Shown here piece after piece: positions 7,799-15,500 of a stretch of 29,309 nt of DNA. Below the pieces are notes generated by a model. That model was given only the letters and a program-made list of their open reading frames with translations. It searched no databases and was not told the DNA's origin. The number at the start of each line of letters is the position of its first letter. Positions within the stretch are counted from its first letter, which is position 1. Where the stretch lies: IMG/VR virus record IMGVR_UViG_3300010885_025481, positions 1 through 29,309 of that record; one strand, given 5' to 3'. The DNA is from a virus. The position numbers and the translations under genes are program-made.

Positions 7799-8394
7799 AA
7801 TTTATAGCAATCGTGTTTTTTATATTCGCTTATTCTTGTGTTGTATTTTATCCAATGTAGATCATTGTTGTCGTTTAAATCATTTAATATAAAATTAACA
7901 GGAACACCATCTAAGTAATTATAAAATCTTCTAGTTAAAATTTGTTCCACAAAATCAGTAGTTCTTACATCATCAATTTCCCATAATTTTATTAGATCTT
8001 CCGTTTTGGCAGACATAAAATAATCAATAAAATATTTTCCTGATTGTGGGCTACCCACATGTTGTCCTATAAAATTAAATTTATGAAAATCTATTATCTT
8101 CATAAATTCATTAAAATTAGTAGGAATCAAGTCGTTTCTTAATTTTAAAATATATTCGTATCCCTTTTCTTTGCAAAGATATAATCCATTTAAGCTACAT
8201 ACTTTTTGATAGTAAAAAAGATGAGGACCAGCTTCTATTGGAGGTTCATTAAACAAAACAATATCATTACTGTGGTATTTCTGCTCATCACCTTTCCATG
8301 TAGAAAAAATTAAATTAAACCCAGAAAATGCTTTTTTAATTTCTGGAATATTTGTGCTTTTTCCTGTAATTAAAATTACAAAATTAAAATTCAC
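7795..8394 (-). CDS. WavE-like putative glycosyltransferase
   Basis: The open frame extends upstream to 8496, but that part lies within the preceding gene and gives no family-like sequence. From the GTG at 8392-8394, overlapping the upstream stop by 11 nt, the protein begins FNFVILITGKS, a plausible first strand, giving 199 aa. The segment YEYILKLRNDLIP has the K-x-R-x-D strand typical of WavE-type lipopolysaccharide synthesis proteins, and GPHLFYYQKVCSLNGL matches the helix that precedes it. No clear ribosome binding site is present, so the exact start is uncertain. Its function as a GT-A-like sugar transferase is inferred from the motif and context. Confidence 0.6.
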   Translation of the reverse strand: MNFNFVILITGKSTNIPEIKKAFSGFNLIFSTWKGDEQKYHSNDIVLFNEPPIEAGPHLFYYQKVCSLNGLYLCKEKGYEYILKLRNDLIPTNFNEFMKIIDFHKFNFIGQHVGSPQSGKYFIDYFMSAKTEDLIKLWEIDDVRTTDFVEQILTRRFYNYLDGVPVNFILNDLNDNNDLHWIKYNTRISEYKKHDCYKL

Positions 8395-9121
8395 AATTTT
8401 TATTATAATATAGTTGATTTTCGAACATGTAAGACCTAGTCTTACTTCCTTTGGTATACTCATCCAAAGCAGATCCAATATCAATGTATCTTCCAACTTT
8501 TTGAGTATCTAATCCTGATAAGAAATCGATAATAACTTCACTCATCGGACCAGCAGATATCAAATATAATTCAGGTCTTAATGCAATTTTAGACAATTCA
8601 TTCAAGAATTCATTCTTTTTGTCTTCCCAAAAATTTACACAATCATCATTAACAGGTATAAAATCTAAAACATCAAATGGATATTTTCTATTAGATCCTT
8701 CTTTGTTTGCTATCAAAATAACCTTTTCATCTATATTTTGAATTACATTTTTAAATTTTTTGTAATTTCCGTTAATCCATAAATTCGAATATGTTATGTT
8801 TTCCATATCAACTCCAGCAATTTTTAAATTATCTAGAATGATTTTTTTCCCATAAGGATCACAACATCCACAAGAAATTCCATAAAATTTATCTGGGCTT
8901 TTGTTTTTTAAACTATTTGCGAGATCTTTTCCTAATTTAGTTTTGTGTGATGGAGCATTCCACTTGTCCTTTTGGAACGCTTGTGTGTGGTTTCCCACTT
9001 CTTTACCCATCATTAAGGCCAATTCACCATCGGCGTATCTAGAAAATATCGTGTGTTGTTTTTTTACGAAAATTCTATCAATCAAGTATTCGAAATCTTT
9101 ACTAAAATCTTGTGTCATCAT
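8384..9121 (-). CDS. GT-D-fold glycosyltransferase (DUF1792-like)
   Basis: The 245-aa protein has TIFSRYADGELALM at residues 24-37, the R-[YF]-x-D-G-E motif of the GT-D glycosyltransferase fold (DUF1792), where the Asp and Glu bind metal and nucleotide sugar. LYLISAGPMSEVIIDFL and GRYIDIGSALDEY near the C-terminus are also typical of the family. Two ATGs in tandem (9121 and 9118) overlap the stop of the wecB-like gene, so the start is uncertain by one codon. In characterised relatives the enzyme extends a protein-linked glycan. Here the acceptor is unknown. Confidence 0.75.
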   Translation of the reverse strand: MMTQDFSKDFEYLIDRIFVKKQHTIFSRYADGELALMMGKEVGNHTQAFQKDKWNAPSHKTKLGKDLANSLKNKSPDKFYGISCGCCDPYGKKIILDNLKIAGVDMENITYSNLWINGNYKKFKNVIQNIDEKVILIANKEGSNRKYPFDVLDFIPVNDDCVNFWEDKKNEFLNELSKIALRPELYLISAGPMSEVIIDFLSGLDTQKVGRYIDIGSALDEYTKGSKTRSYMFENQLYYNKNCEF

Positions 9122-10116
9122 ATATTCTTTAATAGTTTTGCTATCTTTTTTGCTGAATTTCCGTCACCAAAAGGGCATGGATAACTTATTTGATAATCTT
9201 TACTTATTTTTGAAACCAAAGAACTCAAATTTTTTGGAGACATACAAAGGATTCCATGATAATGGAGACATTCTGCTCTTTCTGTGGTTTCTCTACAGAT
9301 GATAATTTTCTTATTTAAGAAAGATGCTTCTTCTTGAATGCCACCACTATCAGTAATAACAAATCTACAATCTTTTAAAATATCAATCAAATCCGAATGA
9401 TTCAAAGAATCAACAACTTTTACATGCTTGAAAATGTTTTTGTGTTTAATCACATTTGGATTTGGATGTATGGGAAGTATAAATTCCAAATCATTATATT
9501 GTTCTGCTAATTTATCTATTTCTGTAAACCATTCCTCTATAATGTCGTGGTTTTCTCTCCTGTGAAGAGTTACCAAAACTTTGTTTCCATACGAAGGAAC
9601 TACATGAGTAATATTATCTAGTACAGTATTACCAACTACATATACATGATTATAGTTTGTTATTTTTTCTGCCTCCAGACAAGCCGCATTATCATTAGTT
9701 GCACACAAATGAATGTCGGCAATTCTACTAATTAATTGCCGATTTGCTTCTTCTGGATATGGATGATTTAGATCATATGTTCTCAACCCAGCTTCCAAAT
9801 GAATGATCTTTATTTTGTTATTAAAAGCCCACAATGCCACCGCAAAAGCTGAAGATGTATCTCCTTGGACTAATACATGAGTGAAGCATTCTATGGGTAT
9901 AGAACAAGTTAATACATTTGCAATAACAGAATTTAATCTATTATCACTTAATTGCTTTTGTTCTATACTGTAATCGACCTTTATATCTTTTAGAAGATCC
10001 GTATGTTGTCCAGTAAAGAATAAAGAATACTCAATATTATTACTATTAAATTCTTGGAGCAATGGCTTTATCTTCAGCCATTCTGGTCTTGTTCCAAATG
10101 ATACTAATACATTCAT
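9118..10116 (-). CDS. wecB: UDP-N-acetylglucosamine 2-epimerase, non-hydrolysing (WecB-like)
   Basis: This enzyme interconverts UDP-GlcNAc and UDP-ManNAc. The 332-aa GT-B-like protein shows all family blocks: GTRPE at residues 8-12, FTGQH at 34-38, QGDTSS at 84-89 (Asp86), HLEAGLRT at 106-113 (Glu108), PEEANR at 121-126 (acidic catalytic pair), TLHRREN at 183-189 (His185), and DSGGIQEE near 257-264. It is shorter than typical bacterial WecB (about 370-380 aa) but nothing essential appears missing. It overlaps the downstream GT-D gene by ATGATGA and follows a GT2 gene. It suggests that ManNAc or a ManNAc derivative is one of the sugars in the product of this cluster. Confidence 0.93.
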   Translation of the reverse strand: MNVLVSFGTRPEWLKIKPLLQEFNSNNIEYSLFFTGQHTDLLKDIKVDYSIEQKQLSDNRLNSVIANVLTCSIPIECFTHVLVQGDTSSAFAVALWAFNNKIKIIHLEAGLRTYDLNHPYPEEANRQLISRIADIHLCATNDNAACLEAEKITNYNHVYVVGNTVLDNITHVVPSYGNKVLVTLHRRENHDIIEEWFTEIDKLAEQYNDLEFILPIHPNPNVIKHKNIFKHVKVVDSLNHSDLIDILKDCRFVITDSGGIQEEASFLNKKIIICRETTERAECLHYHGILCMSPKNLSSLVSKISKDYQISYPCPFGDGNSAKKIAKLLKNI

Positions 10117-10844
10117 TAACCTCTTAGTAATTTAAATCCTTTATTTTTATATTCGGTTAAAGCAATCCCAAACATATTTAAATGATCTGGCTTTTGAGAA
10201 ATTGCATTATTATCCGCTCCAAACTGCCATCCATAACTAGGAATACTCCCCCACATTTCCATATCTTCTTTTGGATGTGGTGGTACTAATGTTCTTGTAT
10301 TCAAATACTTCTGAATTGAATAGGAAAAATGTGTATCTTCTCCACAAAGTAAAGAATTCGGAACAGTTGCTTCCTGCCAAAAAGCTGTGATAAACTTTCT
10401 AGGGAAAAACCAAGAATGCCCCACAATATCAACTTGTGTGGTTTCTGAATTGGCCGAGTGCCACCCAACATCTTCTGCTATGCTATAGTTATAATCATTA
10501 AATATAACCCCTCTCGTACCATAAAGTGCTTCTTCATTTTTCATTTCATTCATACAATTCTCAAACCACTTTTTACCCGGTATTGTGTCATCATCAAATA
10601 CACATATATAATCACCTGTTGTATTTAACACATGAGAAAATCTAGACCAAACTCCAAAATTGTAATTTGATATAACGGTTCTATACTTATTAAAGATTGA
10701 TTTGTCAAACTTATCAAATTTATCGGATGCGTTTACCCACAACATTATTTCGTGTGGTTTTATTGTTTGATTCTCGATTGCTTCTATTTGAAGTTTTAAA
10801 CTTTCATAACGTCTAAAACAATTAATTATAACGCTTATTTTCAT
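10116..10844 (-). CDS. Family 2 (GT-A) glycosyltransferase
   Basis: The 242-aa protein begins KISVIINCFRRYESLKLQIE and continues with IEAIENQTIKPHEIMLWVNA, the standard opening of GT2 enzymes. YICVFDDDTIPGKKW contains the D-x-D metal-binding motif around residue 79. The downstream GEDTHFSYSIQ segment fits the acceptor-side acidic motif. No transmembrane segment follows the catalytic domain, so it is probably soluble. It starts one base after the stop of the upstream GT-B gene. Substrate unknown. Confidence 0.85.
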   Translation of the reverse strand: MKISVIINCFRRYESLKLQIEAIENQTIKPHEIMLWVNASDKFDKFDKSIFNKYRTVISNYNFGVWSRFSHVLNTTGDYICVFDDDTIPGKKWFENCMNEMKNEEALYGTRGVIFNDYNYSIAEDVGWHSANSETTQVDIVGHSWFFPRKFITAFWQEATVPNSLLCGEDTHFSYSIQKYLNTRTLVPPHPKEDMEMWGSIPSYGWQFGADNNAISQKPDHLNMFGIALTEYKNKGFKLLRG

Positions 10845-10845
10845 A

Positions 10846-11727
10846 TTAAATTTTATGATACAACTCTTTAACTTTTTTTGCTACATTTGATGCATGAAAT
10901 TTATCCAAATCATCAGGGGGATTATGTAATTTTTTGTTTAAAATATCGCCTTTGCTGTTAACATCGTAAATCCATCCAGACTTACCACACAACCATCCTT
11001 CAATAGTGGTTCTTCCTAAAAGGATTCCAGCAGTCTCATCACATCTTTGGACATATTTTTGTACATCGTCTACTGCATTAGAGTGTTTAACATGTTTATG
11101 TTTTAATAATTCTCCCAAATAATTATCTGAATTATTTCCCACCAACCAAAAATCTTTGTTTATACTCTTAGTATATTCGACTAAATCAAATATTGTATTC
11201 TTTCTTAAATAATCTATAGTCCCAACAAATAGCACAGCATTGTGATCCTTTGTTTCTATTTTTTTAAATCTGGTTTCATCGATTGGATTGTATATAATTT
11301 CAATAGAAGATGAAGAAATTTTAAAATTATTGATTAAATGATCTTTTATTTCTGGTCTTATTGCGATATATTTTTTAATAGATTCGTGAATAACAGGATC
11401 TTCTAAAGATATGACTTCTGAGTGAATCGTACAGATCTTTTTTGTTTTTGGGTATACCTTAATTAATTCTTGTACTACGGGTTTATGCTGACAATGTATT
11501 ATATCATACTGATCTGTCCCCCTGATGCTAGAAAATTCTTGAACCTTTATACCACACTTTAATGCCAAATCTGTCAATTTACCACCAATATAAGGGGATA
11601 CTACAGTTACATCACAATTTAACTGTAGTAAATTTCTCGCCAATTCATACACATACATCTCAGATCCTGTAAAATCCTTAAAAAGTAGACACCCAATAAG
11701 TACTTTGGTTTTTTTCTCTTCGGTCAT
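10846..11727 (-). CDS. GT-B (GT4-like) glycosyltransferase, first gene of the glycan operon
   Basis: The 293-aa protein has a GT4-type N-terminal domain: VLIGCLLFKDFTGSEMYVYELARNL, where the Gly-rich turn near FTGSE contacts the donor, then DVTVVSPYIGG and DIIHCQHKP. The C-terminal domain begins around VLFVGTIDYLRKN and ends with ILLGRTTIEGWLCGKSGW, in the position of the E-x7-E donor-binding motif. It is shorter than usual GT4 proteins (350-400 aa), mainly in the C-terminal half. It is the first gene of the minus-strand operon, directly behind a sigma70-type promoter whose -10 ends 7 nt before the ATG. Confidence 0.78.
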   Translation of the reverse strand: MTEEKKTKVLIGCLLFKDFTGSEMYVYELARNLLQLNCDVTVVSPYIGGKLTDLALKCGIKVQEFSSIRGTDQYDIIHCQHKPVVQELIKVYPKTKKICTIHSEVISLEDPVIHESIKKYIAIRPEIKDHLINNFKISSSSIEIIYNPIDETRFKKIETKDHNAVLFVGTIDYLRKNTIFDLVEYTKSINKDFWLVGNNSDNYLGELLKHKHVKHSNAVDDVQKYVQRCDETAGILLGRTTIEGWLCGKSGWIYDVNSKGDILNKKLHNPPDDLDKFHASNVAKKVKELYHKI

Positions 11728-11762
11728 AATATTTATTTTACCACACTTTAAAAAAAAATCAA
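11728..11762 (-). promoter_or_regulatory. Sigma70-type promoter of the glycan operon
   Basis: On the minus strand, TTGATT (11757-11762), a 16-nt spacer, TAAAAT (11735-11740) and then only 7 nt before the ATG at 11727. This is the same layout as the promoters of the replication genes, and it predicts an early or middle transcript with almost no leader. A late-like TAAATA (11730-11735) lies even closer, 2 nt from the ATG, which is probably too close to serve. Confidence 0.65.
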
Positions 11763-11767
11763 TTGAC

Positions 11768-11779
11768 TAAATACTTAAA
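11768..11779 (+). promoter_or_regulatory. Late-type promoter, divergent from the glycan operon
   Basis: TAAATACT (11768-11775), then TAAA, then ATG at 11780. This matches the late motif of this phage in sequence and spacing. It is 5 bp away from the -35 of the oppositely oriented glycan-operon promoter. Confidence 0.55.
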
Positions 11780-12496
11780 ATGGCTGATGTATTCATTAAT
11801 ATTAAAGATTTACCAGAGTTAAGCGAAGTCAGAAATGGTGATTATATAATCGTCGAATCTACTACTGGAACACATTTAATTGATTTTAAAAATCTTATAA
11901 TGCCAATAGATAATACGGTAATTTCAAGCACGGTAACACAAAACACCAATGCTATACTAAGTTTATCTACTTCAAAGGATACATCTGCTACTACATTATC
12001 TTCTGATTTGGATGCAGCAAAAACAAACATAGCATCTCTTTCTGATAAAGTTACCAACATTTTAGGTAAAAATGCATTAAACTTGAGTGTGGGGAAGGCT
12101 CAAGTTACCATTTCACCTGGTAATAAAATGGGTACAGGCACTCTTTCTCAAACAGGAACTTGGGCACTAACCGATATTATGATAACTCCAGCCAATGAAT
12201 ATGCAGCTAAGTTCGGAGCGTATCCAATTTCGGTAACCCAAAAAGGAGAAATAACCATACAAGGCACATTCACCAGAACATCATTAATATTGAGAAATAC
12301 TCCAACAGTTTCTGTCGAATCTTCTCTTAGACCAAGCACTAATATTTTATCTTCTTATACCGTTTCGGAATATAGTAACAGCTTAAGTCTAAATCCTTCA
12401 GATTTAGATAATTTTGTTACATCATTTTCTATAAGCGGAATAGAAATACCAGCAGAAGAAGATGCTATATATAATGTTTATGCTATTAAGCTCTAA
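11780..12496 (+). CDS. Probable late virion protein (fibre, baseplate or decoration type)
   Basis: The 238-aa protein is rich in Ser, Thr, Asn, Ile and Val and poor in Cys. The first 35 residues (FINIKDLPELSEVRNGDYIIVES) look like the short N-terminal domain seen in phage structural proteins. Residues about 50-92 are rich in heptad-like Ser/Thr/Ala/Leu with LSSDLDAAKTNIASLSDKV, consistent with a trimeric coiled coil. The remainder is predicted beta-rich. This layout (N-terminal anchor, coiled coil, beta domain) suits a tail-fibre or head-fibre protein, but I do not recognise a named family. The late-type promoter supports a virion role. Its 3' end overlaps the convergent kinase-like gene by 11 bp. 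Confidence 0.5.
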   Translation: MADVFINIKDLPELSEVRNGDYIIVESTTGTHLIDFKNLIMPIDNTVISSTVTQNTNAILSLSTSKDTSATTLSSDLDAAKTNIASLSDKVTNILGKNALNLSVGKAQVTISPGNKMGTGTLSQTGTWALTDIMITPANEYAAKFGAYPISVTQKGEITIQGTFTRTSLILRNTPTVSVESSLRPSTNILSSYTVSEYSNSLSLNPSDLDNFVTSFSISGIEIPAEEDAIYNVYAIKL

Positions 12497-13247
12497 GATT
12501 CTTTTTCGAGAATTTCTTGATTAATTCTTCTTGGTGCTTGATGGATTTTTCTTTTTCGTGTGATTCTTCTTCTGATTTCAATAATTCCTCCATCTCTGCT
12601 AAAGATTTTGGATTTAAAATAGAATCTTCTTCTTCTCCATATACAGTACCACTATCATCTAAATATTGTTGGATTAGTAATACCCTTTCTTCTGGACTCC
12701 CAAAAATTTCAATAATTGCAGGACAATTATCAGCATCAAAAAATGGTGTTTTCCCCAAATTGTGCTGATACTGATAGAATAAGGCTTTAAATATGTTATC
12801 AATTTCTTCAATATAAACTGGATCTGTCTCTCTTTTCCCGTCTTCGACAATATCTACAGGAGATGCTTTAGTGATAGGCAGAAAAAATATTAAATCAATA
12901 TGCTTTAACGATTCTTTAACCAACGGTATCATTTTATCAATAAATGCTTTATTGATATTTGAAGACTTTTTTTCGTATGCCCATAATGTATATACCAAAC
13001 AATCTAATGGGCCTCTATCGATAATCACATTATCGTCTTTACTGTATTTTTGTAACTCATCAATCATGTGATTAATGATTGCCCATTGACCATCCTTGTT
13101 ACATTTCTTGCTGTGAGGGTGGTTTTGAGACTTTAAAACATCTCTATAGGATGATGATGGAGTGGAGTAATTTCCCCATTTTTCTAAAAAATCATTAATT
13201 AATGTCGTTTTACCCGTGTTGGCTGTTCCTGAAATACAAATACGCAT
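12486..13247 (-). CDS. P-loop kinase-like ATPase (AAA_28 / NadR-kinase type)
   Basis: The 253-aa protein opens with RICISGTANTGKTTLINDF, a Walker A loop (GTANTGKT at residues 7-14), followed by a family-typical helix. VIIDRGPLDCLVY near residue 76 supplies the D-R-G motif of nucleoside-kinase-like AAA_28 proteins, and LIFFLPITK follows as the next strand. The C-terminal 40 residues are highly charged and may be a coiled coil. Similar proteins occur in T4-like phages with unknown substrate, possibly nucleotide or NAD-precursor phosphorylation. Upstream, TACAAT lies 6 nt before the ATG but with no convincing -35. Confidence 0.65.
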   Translation of the reverse strand: MRICISGTANTGKTTLINDFLEKWGNYSTPSSSYRDVLKSQNHPHSKKCNKDGQWAIINHMIDELQKYSKDDNVIIDRGPLDCLVYTLWAYEKKSSNINKAFIDKMIPLVKESLKHIDLIFFLPITKASPVDIVEDGKRETDPVYIEEIDNIFKALFYQYQHNLGKTPFFDADNCPAIIEIFGSPEERVLLIQQYLDDSGTVYGEEEDSILNPKSLAEMEELLKSEEESHEKEKSIKHQEELIKKFSKKNLRA

Positions 13248-13263
13248 ATTATTATTGTATTAA

Positions 13264-13683
13264 TTATACTGATTCATCCTCATTATCAAGTGATTTTTTT
13301 CTAGATTTTATTAGTTCCCACTCATAACTTAATCTTTTCAAACCGTCATATGTAAATCTACAAACAGGAAATCTTATGTGTGCATCTTCTATTTTAGCCC
13401 ATACAAAATCAGAATGTTCATCACTCAATTTAACATTTCCTACATATGTCCATCCCTTAAATAGACAAAAATTTGGTTTTTTTTGAATTATTTTACAAGA
13501 TGATATATTTAAATTTGTTTCTTCTTTAACTTCTCTGATTAATCCTGTGGTGAATGTTTCGTTTATCTTGATATGACCACCAGGAAAATGATATTTATTT
13601 AATGTTTTTGACTTTAACAACAAAACCCTCCCACTTCTCAAGATCATTATTTTAGAAACTTTATTTGTGTCGTTTTTATCCAT
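13264..13683 (-). CDS. NUDIX hydrolase
   Basis: The 139-aa protein hydrolyses a nucleoside diphosphate linked to another moiety. The NUDIX box is clear: G-H-I-K-I-N-E, seven residues, then REVKEETNL, matching G-x5-E-x7-R-E-U-x-E-E-x-G-U with the last Gly replaced by Asn. It is preceded by KYHFPGGHI, as expected. An open frame continues upstream to 13752 but runs into the phoH promoter and start. The ATG at 13681-13683, with a late-like TAAGTATT-ATC just before it, is the better start. Possible roles are cleaning the nucleotide pool, NAD or NDP-sugar hydrolysis, or mRNA 5'-end processing. The substrate cannot be read from the sequence. Confidence 0.85.
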   Translation of the reverse strand: MDKNDTNKVSKIMILRSGRVLLLKSKTLNKYHFPGGHIKINETFTTGLIREVKEETNLNISSCKIIQKKPNFCLFKGWTYVGNVKLSDEHSDFVWAKIEDAHIRFPVCRFTYDGLKRLSYEWELIKSRKKSLDNEDESV

Positions 13684-13694
13684 GATAATACTTA
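13684..13694 (-). promoter_or_regulatory. Late-like promoter variant before the NUDIX gene
   Basis: On the minus strand TAAGTATT (13687-13694) is followed by ATC and the ATG at 13683. Spacing is the same as at the TAAATAAT sites, with G at the fourth base. The GIY-YIG gene has the same TAAGTA variant. Confidence 0.35.
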
Positions 13695-13733
13695 GTATAT
13701 CATGGAATGTATTGAAAGGCAAACAAAAGCTGA

Positions 13734-13745
13734 TAAATAACATTG
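13734..13745 (+). promoter_or_regulatory. Late-type promoter before phoH
   Basis: TAAATAAC (13734-13741), then ATTG, then the ATG at 13746. It is one of the best matches to the late motif on the plus strand and favours the ATG at 13746 over the TTG at 13743. Confidence 0.55.
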
Positions 13746-14513
13746 ATGGCAAAAAAACTTCGTAAAAAAGAGGTTGTCGATAGCAATATCGACGAATATG
13801 TTATATTAAACAACATAGAAACTAGCACAAAAAAAGAATGGTTTTTGAACTATAAAATACACAATCAATTTAAATTAAATGATGTCCACAACTCTTTTAT
13901 GGAATTGTTACTGTACAAAGATACTAAAATGGTATTTGTGGACGGCCCAGCAGGGTCTGGTAAGTCTTATTTGGCTGTATATGGTGCATTACAAATGCTC
14001 CTAAAGAAACAAATAAACCAAATTGTATATATTCGTTCTATTGTTGAAAGTGCTTCTAAGAGTATGGGGAGTTTACCCGGTGAACTACAAGATAAATTCC
14101 AACCTTGGTCACTGCCTTTAATAGAAAAATTGGACGAATTAGTTGGATCTAAGATTGGAGGGGAGTTGATCCGTAACAACTATATCAAATGTATGCCTGT
14201 GAACTTTGTTAGAGGTCTTACATTTAGAGACAGTGTAGTTATTGTAGACGAATCTCAAAATCTTACTACTGCCGAATTAACTACTATTTTAACTCGTTTT
14301 GGAGAAAATACCAAATATATTGTAATTGGTGATAGCTTTCAATCTGATATTGGAGCATCCAAGAATGGATTTACAAAAATCCGCAATGTGTTTGATAATG
14401 CGGATAGTGAAGAAAAGGGAATACACAACTTTATTTTTAGTGAAAATGAAGTTGTGCGTTCGCAAATCCTCAAATTTATAGTAAAGAAGTTAGAAACTAT
14501 CCAGATCCATTAG
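13746..14513 (+). CDS. phoH: PhoH-like P-loop ATPase
   Basis: The 255-aa protein has Walker A GPAGSGKS at residues 67-74, YIRSIVESASKSMGSLPG (PhoH-specific block), FVRGLTFRDSVVIVDESQN with Walker B Asp168-Glu-Ser-Gln171, and FGENTKYIVIGDSFQSD as the sensor strand. PhoH proteins are ATPases related to RNA/DNA helicases, and phoH is a common auxiliary gene of marine phages. Its role in phage infection is unsettled. It is alone on the plus strand between minus-strand genes, under a late-type promoter, and a strong hairpin lies 39 bp after its stop. Its last 17 bp overlap the convergent gene. Confidence 0.92.
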   Translation: MAKKLRKKEVVDSNIDEYVILNNIETSTKKEWFLNYKIHNQFKLNDVHNSFMELLLYKDTKMVFVDGPAGSGKSYLAVYGALQMLLKKQINQIVYIRSIVESASKSMGSLPGELQDKFQPWSLPLIEKLDELVGSKIGGELIRNNYIKCMPVNFVRGLTFRDSVVIVDESQNLTTAELTTILTRFGENTKYIVIGDSFQSDIGASKNGFTKIRNVFDNADSEEKGIHNFIFSENEVVRSQILKFIVKKLETIQIH

Positions 14514-14769
14514 CTTCTAACATTTGCAATTCTCTAATTGCATCTTCGACAGAAACAGTCCGTAAACCATTTGCTTTATTCTCTGGTTTACGGACTGTTT
14601 CGTTTTCTTTTGTAAGTTCAGATATTTTTGAAAATACAGATTGTTCCAAATTTACGAAATGAGGATCTCTTTCAAATGATGTTCCACCAAAAGATCCTCC
14701 ACCAGACATTCTAACTTGTCCTCTGGGTCTTACTGTACTAGAATACAAATTTGCTAGTTCTGGTTCCAT
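14497..14769 (-). CDS. Small unknown protein of the late operon
   Basis: The 90-aa product is hydrophilic, with a Gly/Ser-rich stretch (MSGGGSFGGTSF) similar in flavour to the Gly-rich protein at 18042-18287. I recognise no family. It is the third gene of an operon with the genes at 14769-15500 and 15500-15925 (TAATG start-stop overlap) and is therefore probably a virion or assembly protein. Its codons include an 18-bp perfect inverted repeat (14552-14601), so the protein contains the mirrored-looking segments ETVRKP and GLRTVS. Confidence 0.5.
   Translation of the reverse strand: MEPELANLYSSTVRPRGQVRMSGGGSFGGTSFERDPHFVNLEQSVFSKISELTKENETVRKPENKANGLRTVSVEDAIRELQMLEANGSG
14552..14606 (+). terminator. 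Perfect 18-bp hairpin, probable phoH terminator inside a convergent gene
   Basis: Arms at 14552-14569 and 14584-14601 are perfectly complementary over 18 bp, with a 14-nt loop. On the plus strand the stem is followed by GTTTTCTTTTG, a moderate T-tract, and it lies 39 bp after the phoH stop. It fits a rho-independent terminator for phoH. On the minus strand there is no T-tract after the stem, so the overlapping gene can be read through. Confidence 0.6.
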
Positions 14770-15500
14770 TATCTCTTAACATGAAGGCTGGTTTTTCCTC
14801 CTAAATATGCTAAAATAAAAAGCCAATCTCGCTTTTCTGTGTTTGATTTTCCTACACCCAAAGGTTTTAGATATTTTTGTAAATCTTGTTGAACCCCAAT
14901 AAAAACTTTCTCTGTTTCTGCTTGCCTTTTTTTGTAATCTTCTCCTTGAGTATTTTTTAATTTATCTTCGGCTTCTTTAGAAGTTTTTTGAATTTCTTCT
15001 TTTATTTTATTTTGAGTTTCTGTATCGAATAAATTTAATGTATTTAAATCCATTTCAGAAATTAATTTTTCAATTCCTTCTAGTTGATCTAAATCAACAC
15101 CTCTTGTTTGCATTCTTTTTTCTCCTAACTTAGGATCATTAACTAGATCATAATATGATATTTTTGTATTGTTTATATATTTGCGTCCTGAAGATAACGG
15201 TACATACGAACTATCTGTAAATGTAATTTCAGTTCTAATAAACATTGGATCATTTTTTAAATCATCTTTAACTCCTTGTAATACTTCTGCATTTTTAGCT
15301 CTTACTTCAGATCTTTGTCCTTGTTGATCTTGGCGGACCTGACCAAATGCCTGCACATAAGGATTGTCAGCATATGCCTGCTTTACTACATTTCCTACGG
15401 CTTTACCTATTGTTTTTGGAATAGCAGCAGCTATAGAACCTAATAGTCCTTCAACTACAAATTGTTCCATGTATTGTTTATATGTTTTTTCAAATTTCAT
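14769..15500 (-). CDS. Unknown late protein, probable virion or assembly component
   Basis: The 243-aa protein has no family I recognise. Residues about 15-45 are Ala/Gly/Val-rich with LLGSIAAAIPKTIGKAVGNVV, a possible amphipathic or membrane-active helix. Residues about 155-215 are very rich in Lys, Glu and Gln (KIKEEIQKTSKEAEDKLK) and should form a coiled coil. Overlaps of TAATG type with both neighbours show translational coupling in the operon begun by the late promoter at 15930-15937. Confidence 0.5.
   Translation of the reverse strand: MKFEKTYKQYMEQFVVEGLLGSIAAAIPKTIGKAVGNVVKQAYADNPYVQAFGQVRQDQQGQRSEVRAKNAEVLQGVKDDLKNDPMFIRTEITFTDSSYVPLSSGRKYINNTKISYYDLVNDPKLGEKRMQTRGVDLDQLEGIEKLISEMDLNTLNLFDTETQNKIKEEIQKTSKEAEDKLKNTQGEDYKKRQAETEKVFIGVQQDLQKYLKPLGVGKSNTEKRDWLFILAYLGGKTSLHVKR

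Noticed and set aside
8395-8496. N-terminal extension of the WavE-like gene to 8496
   Set aside because: The extension lies wholly inside the end of the GT-D gene and gives sequence unlike the family. The GTG at 8394 with an 11-nt overlap fits the compact operon better.
8901-9302. Plus-strand open frame of 133 codons opposite the GT-D and wecB genes
   Set aside because: Antisense to two genes with strong family motifs, rich in Phe/Leu/Ser and Cys as expected for a shadow frame, and without promoter or start context.
13684-13752. N-terminal extension of the NUDIX protein to 13752
   Set aside because: It would overlap the divergent phoH start and promoter; the ATG at 13683 is preceded by a late-like element at the standard spacing.
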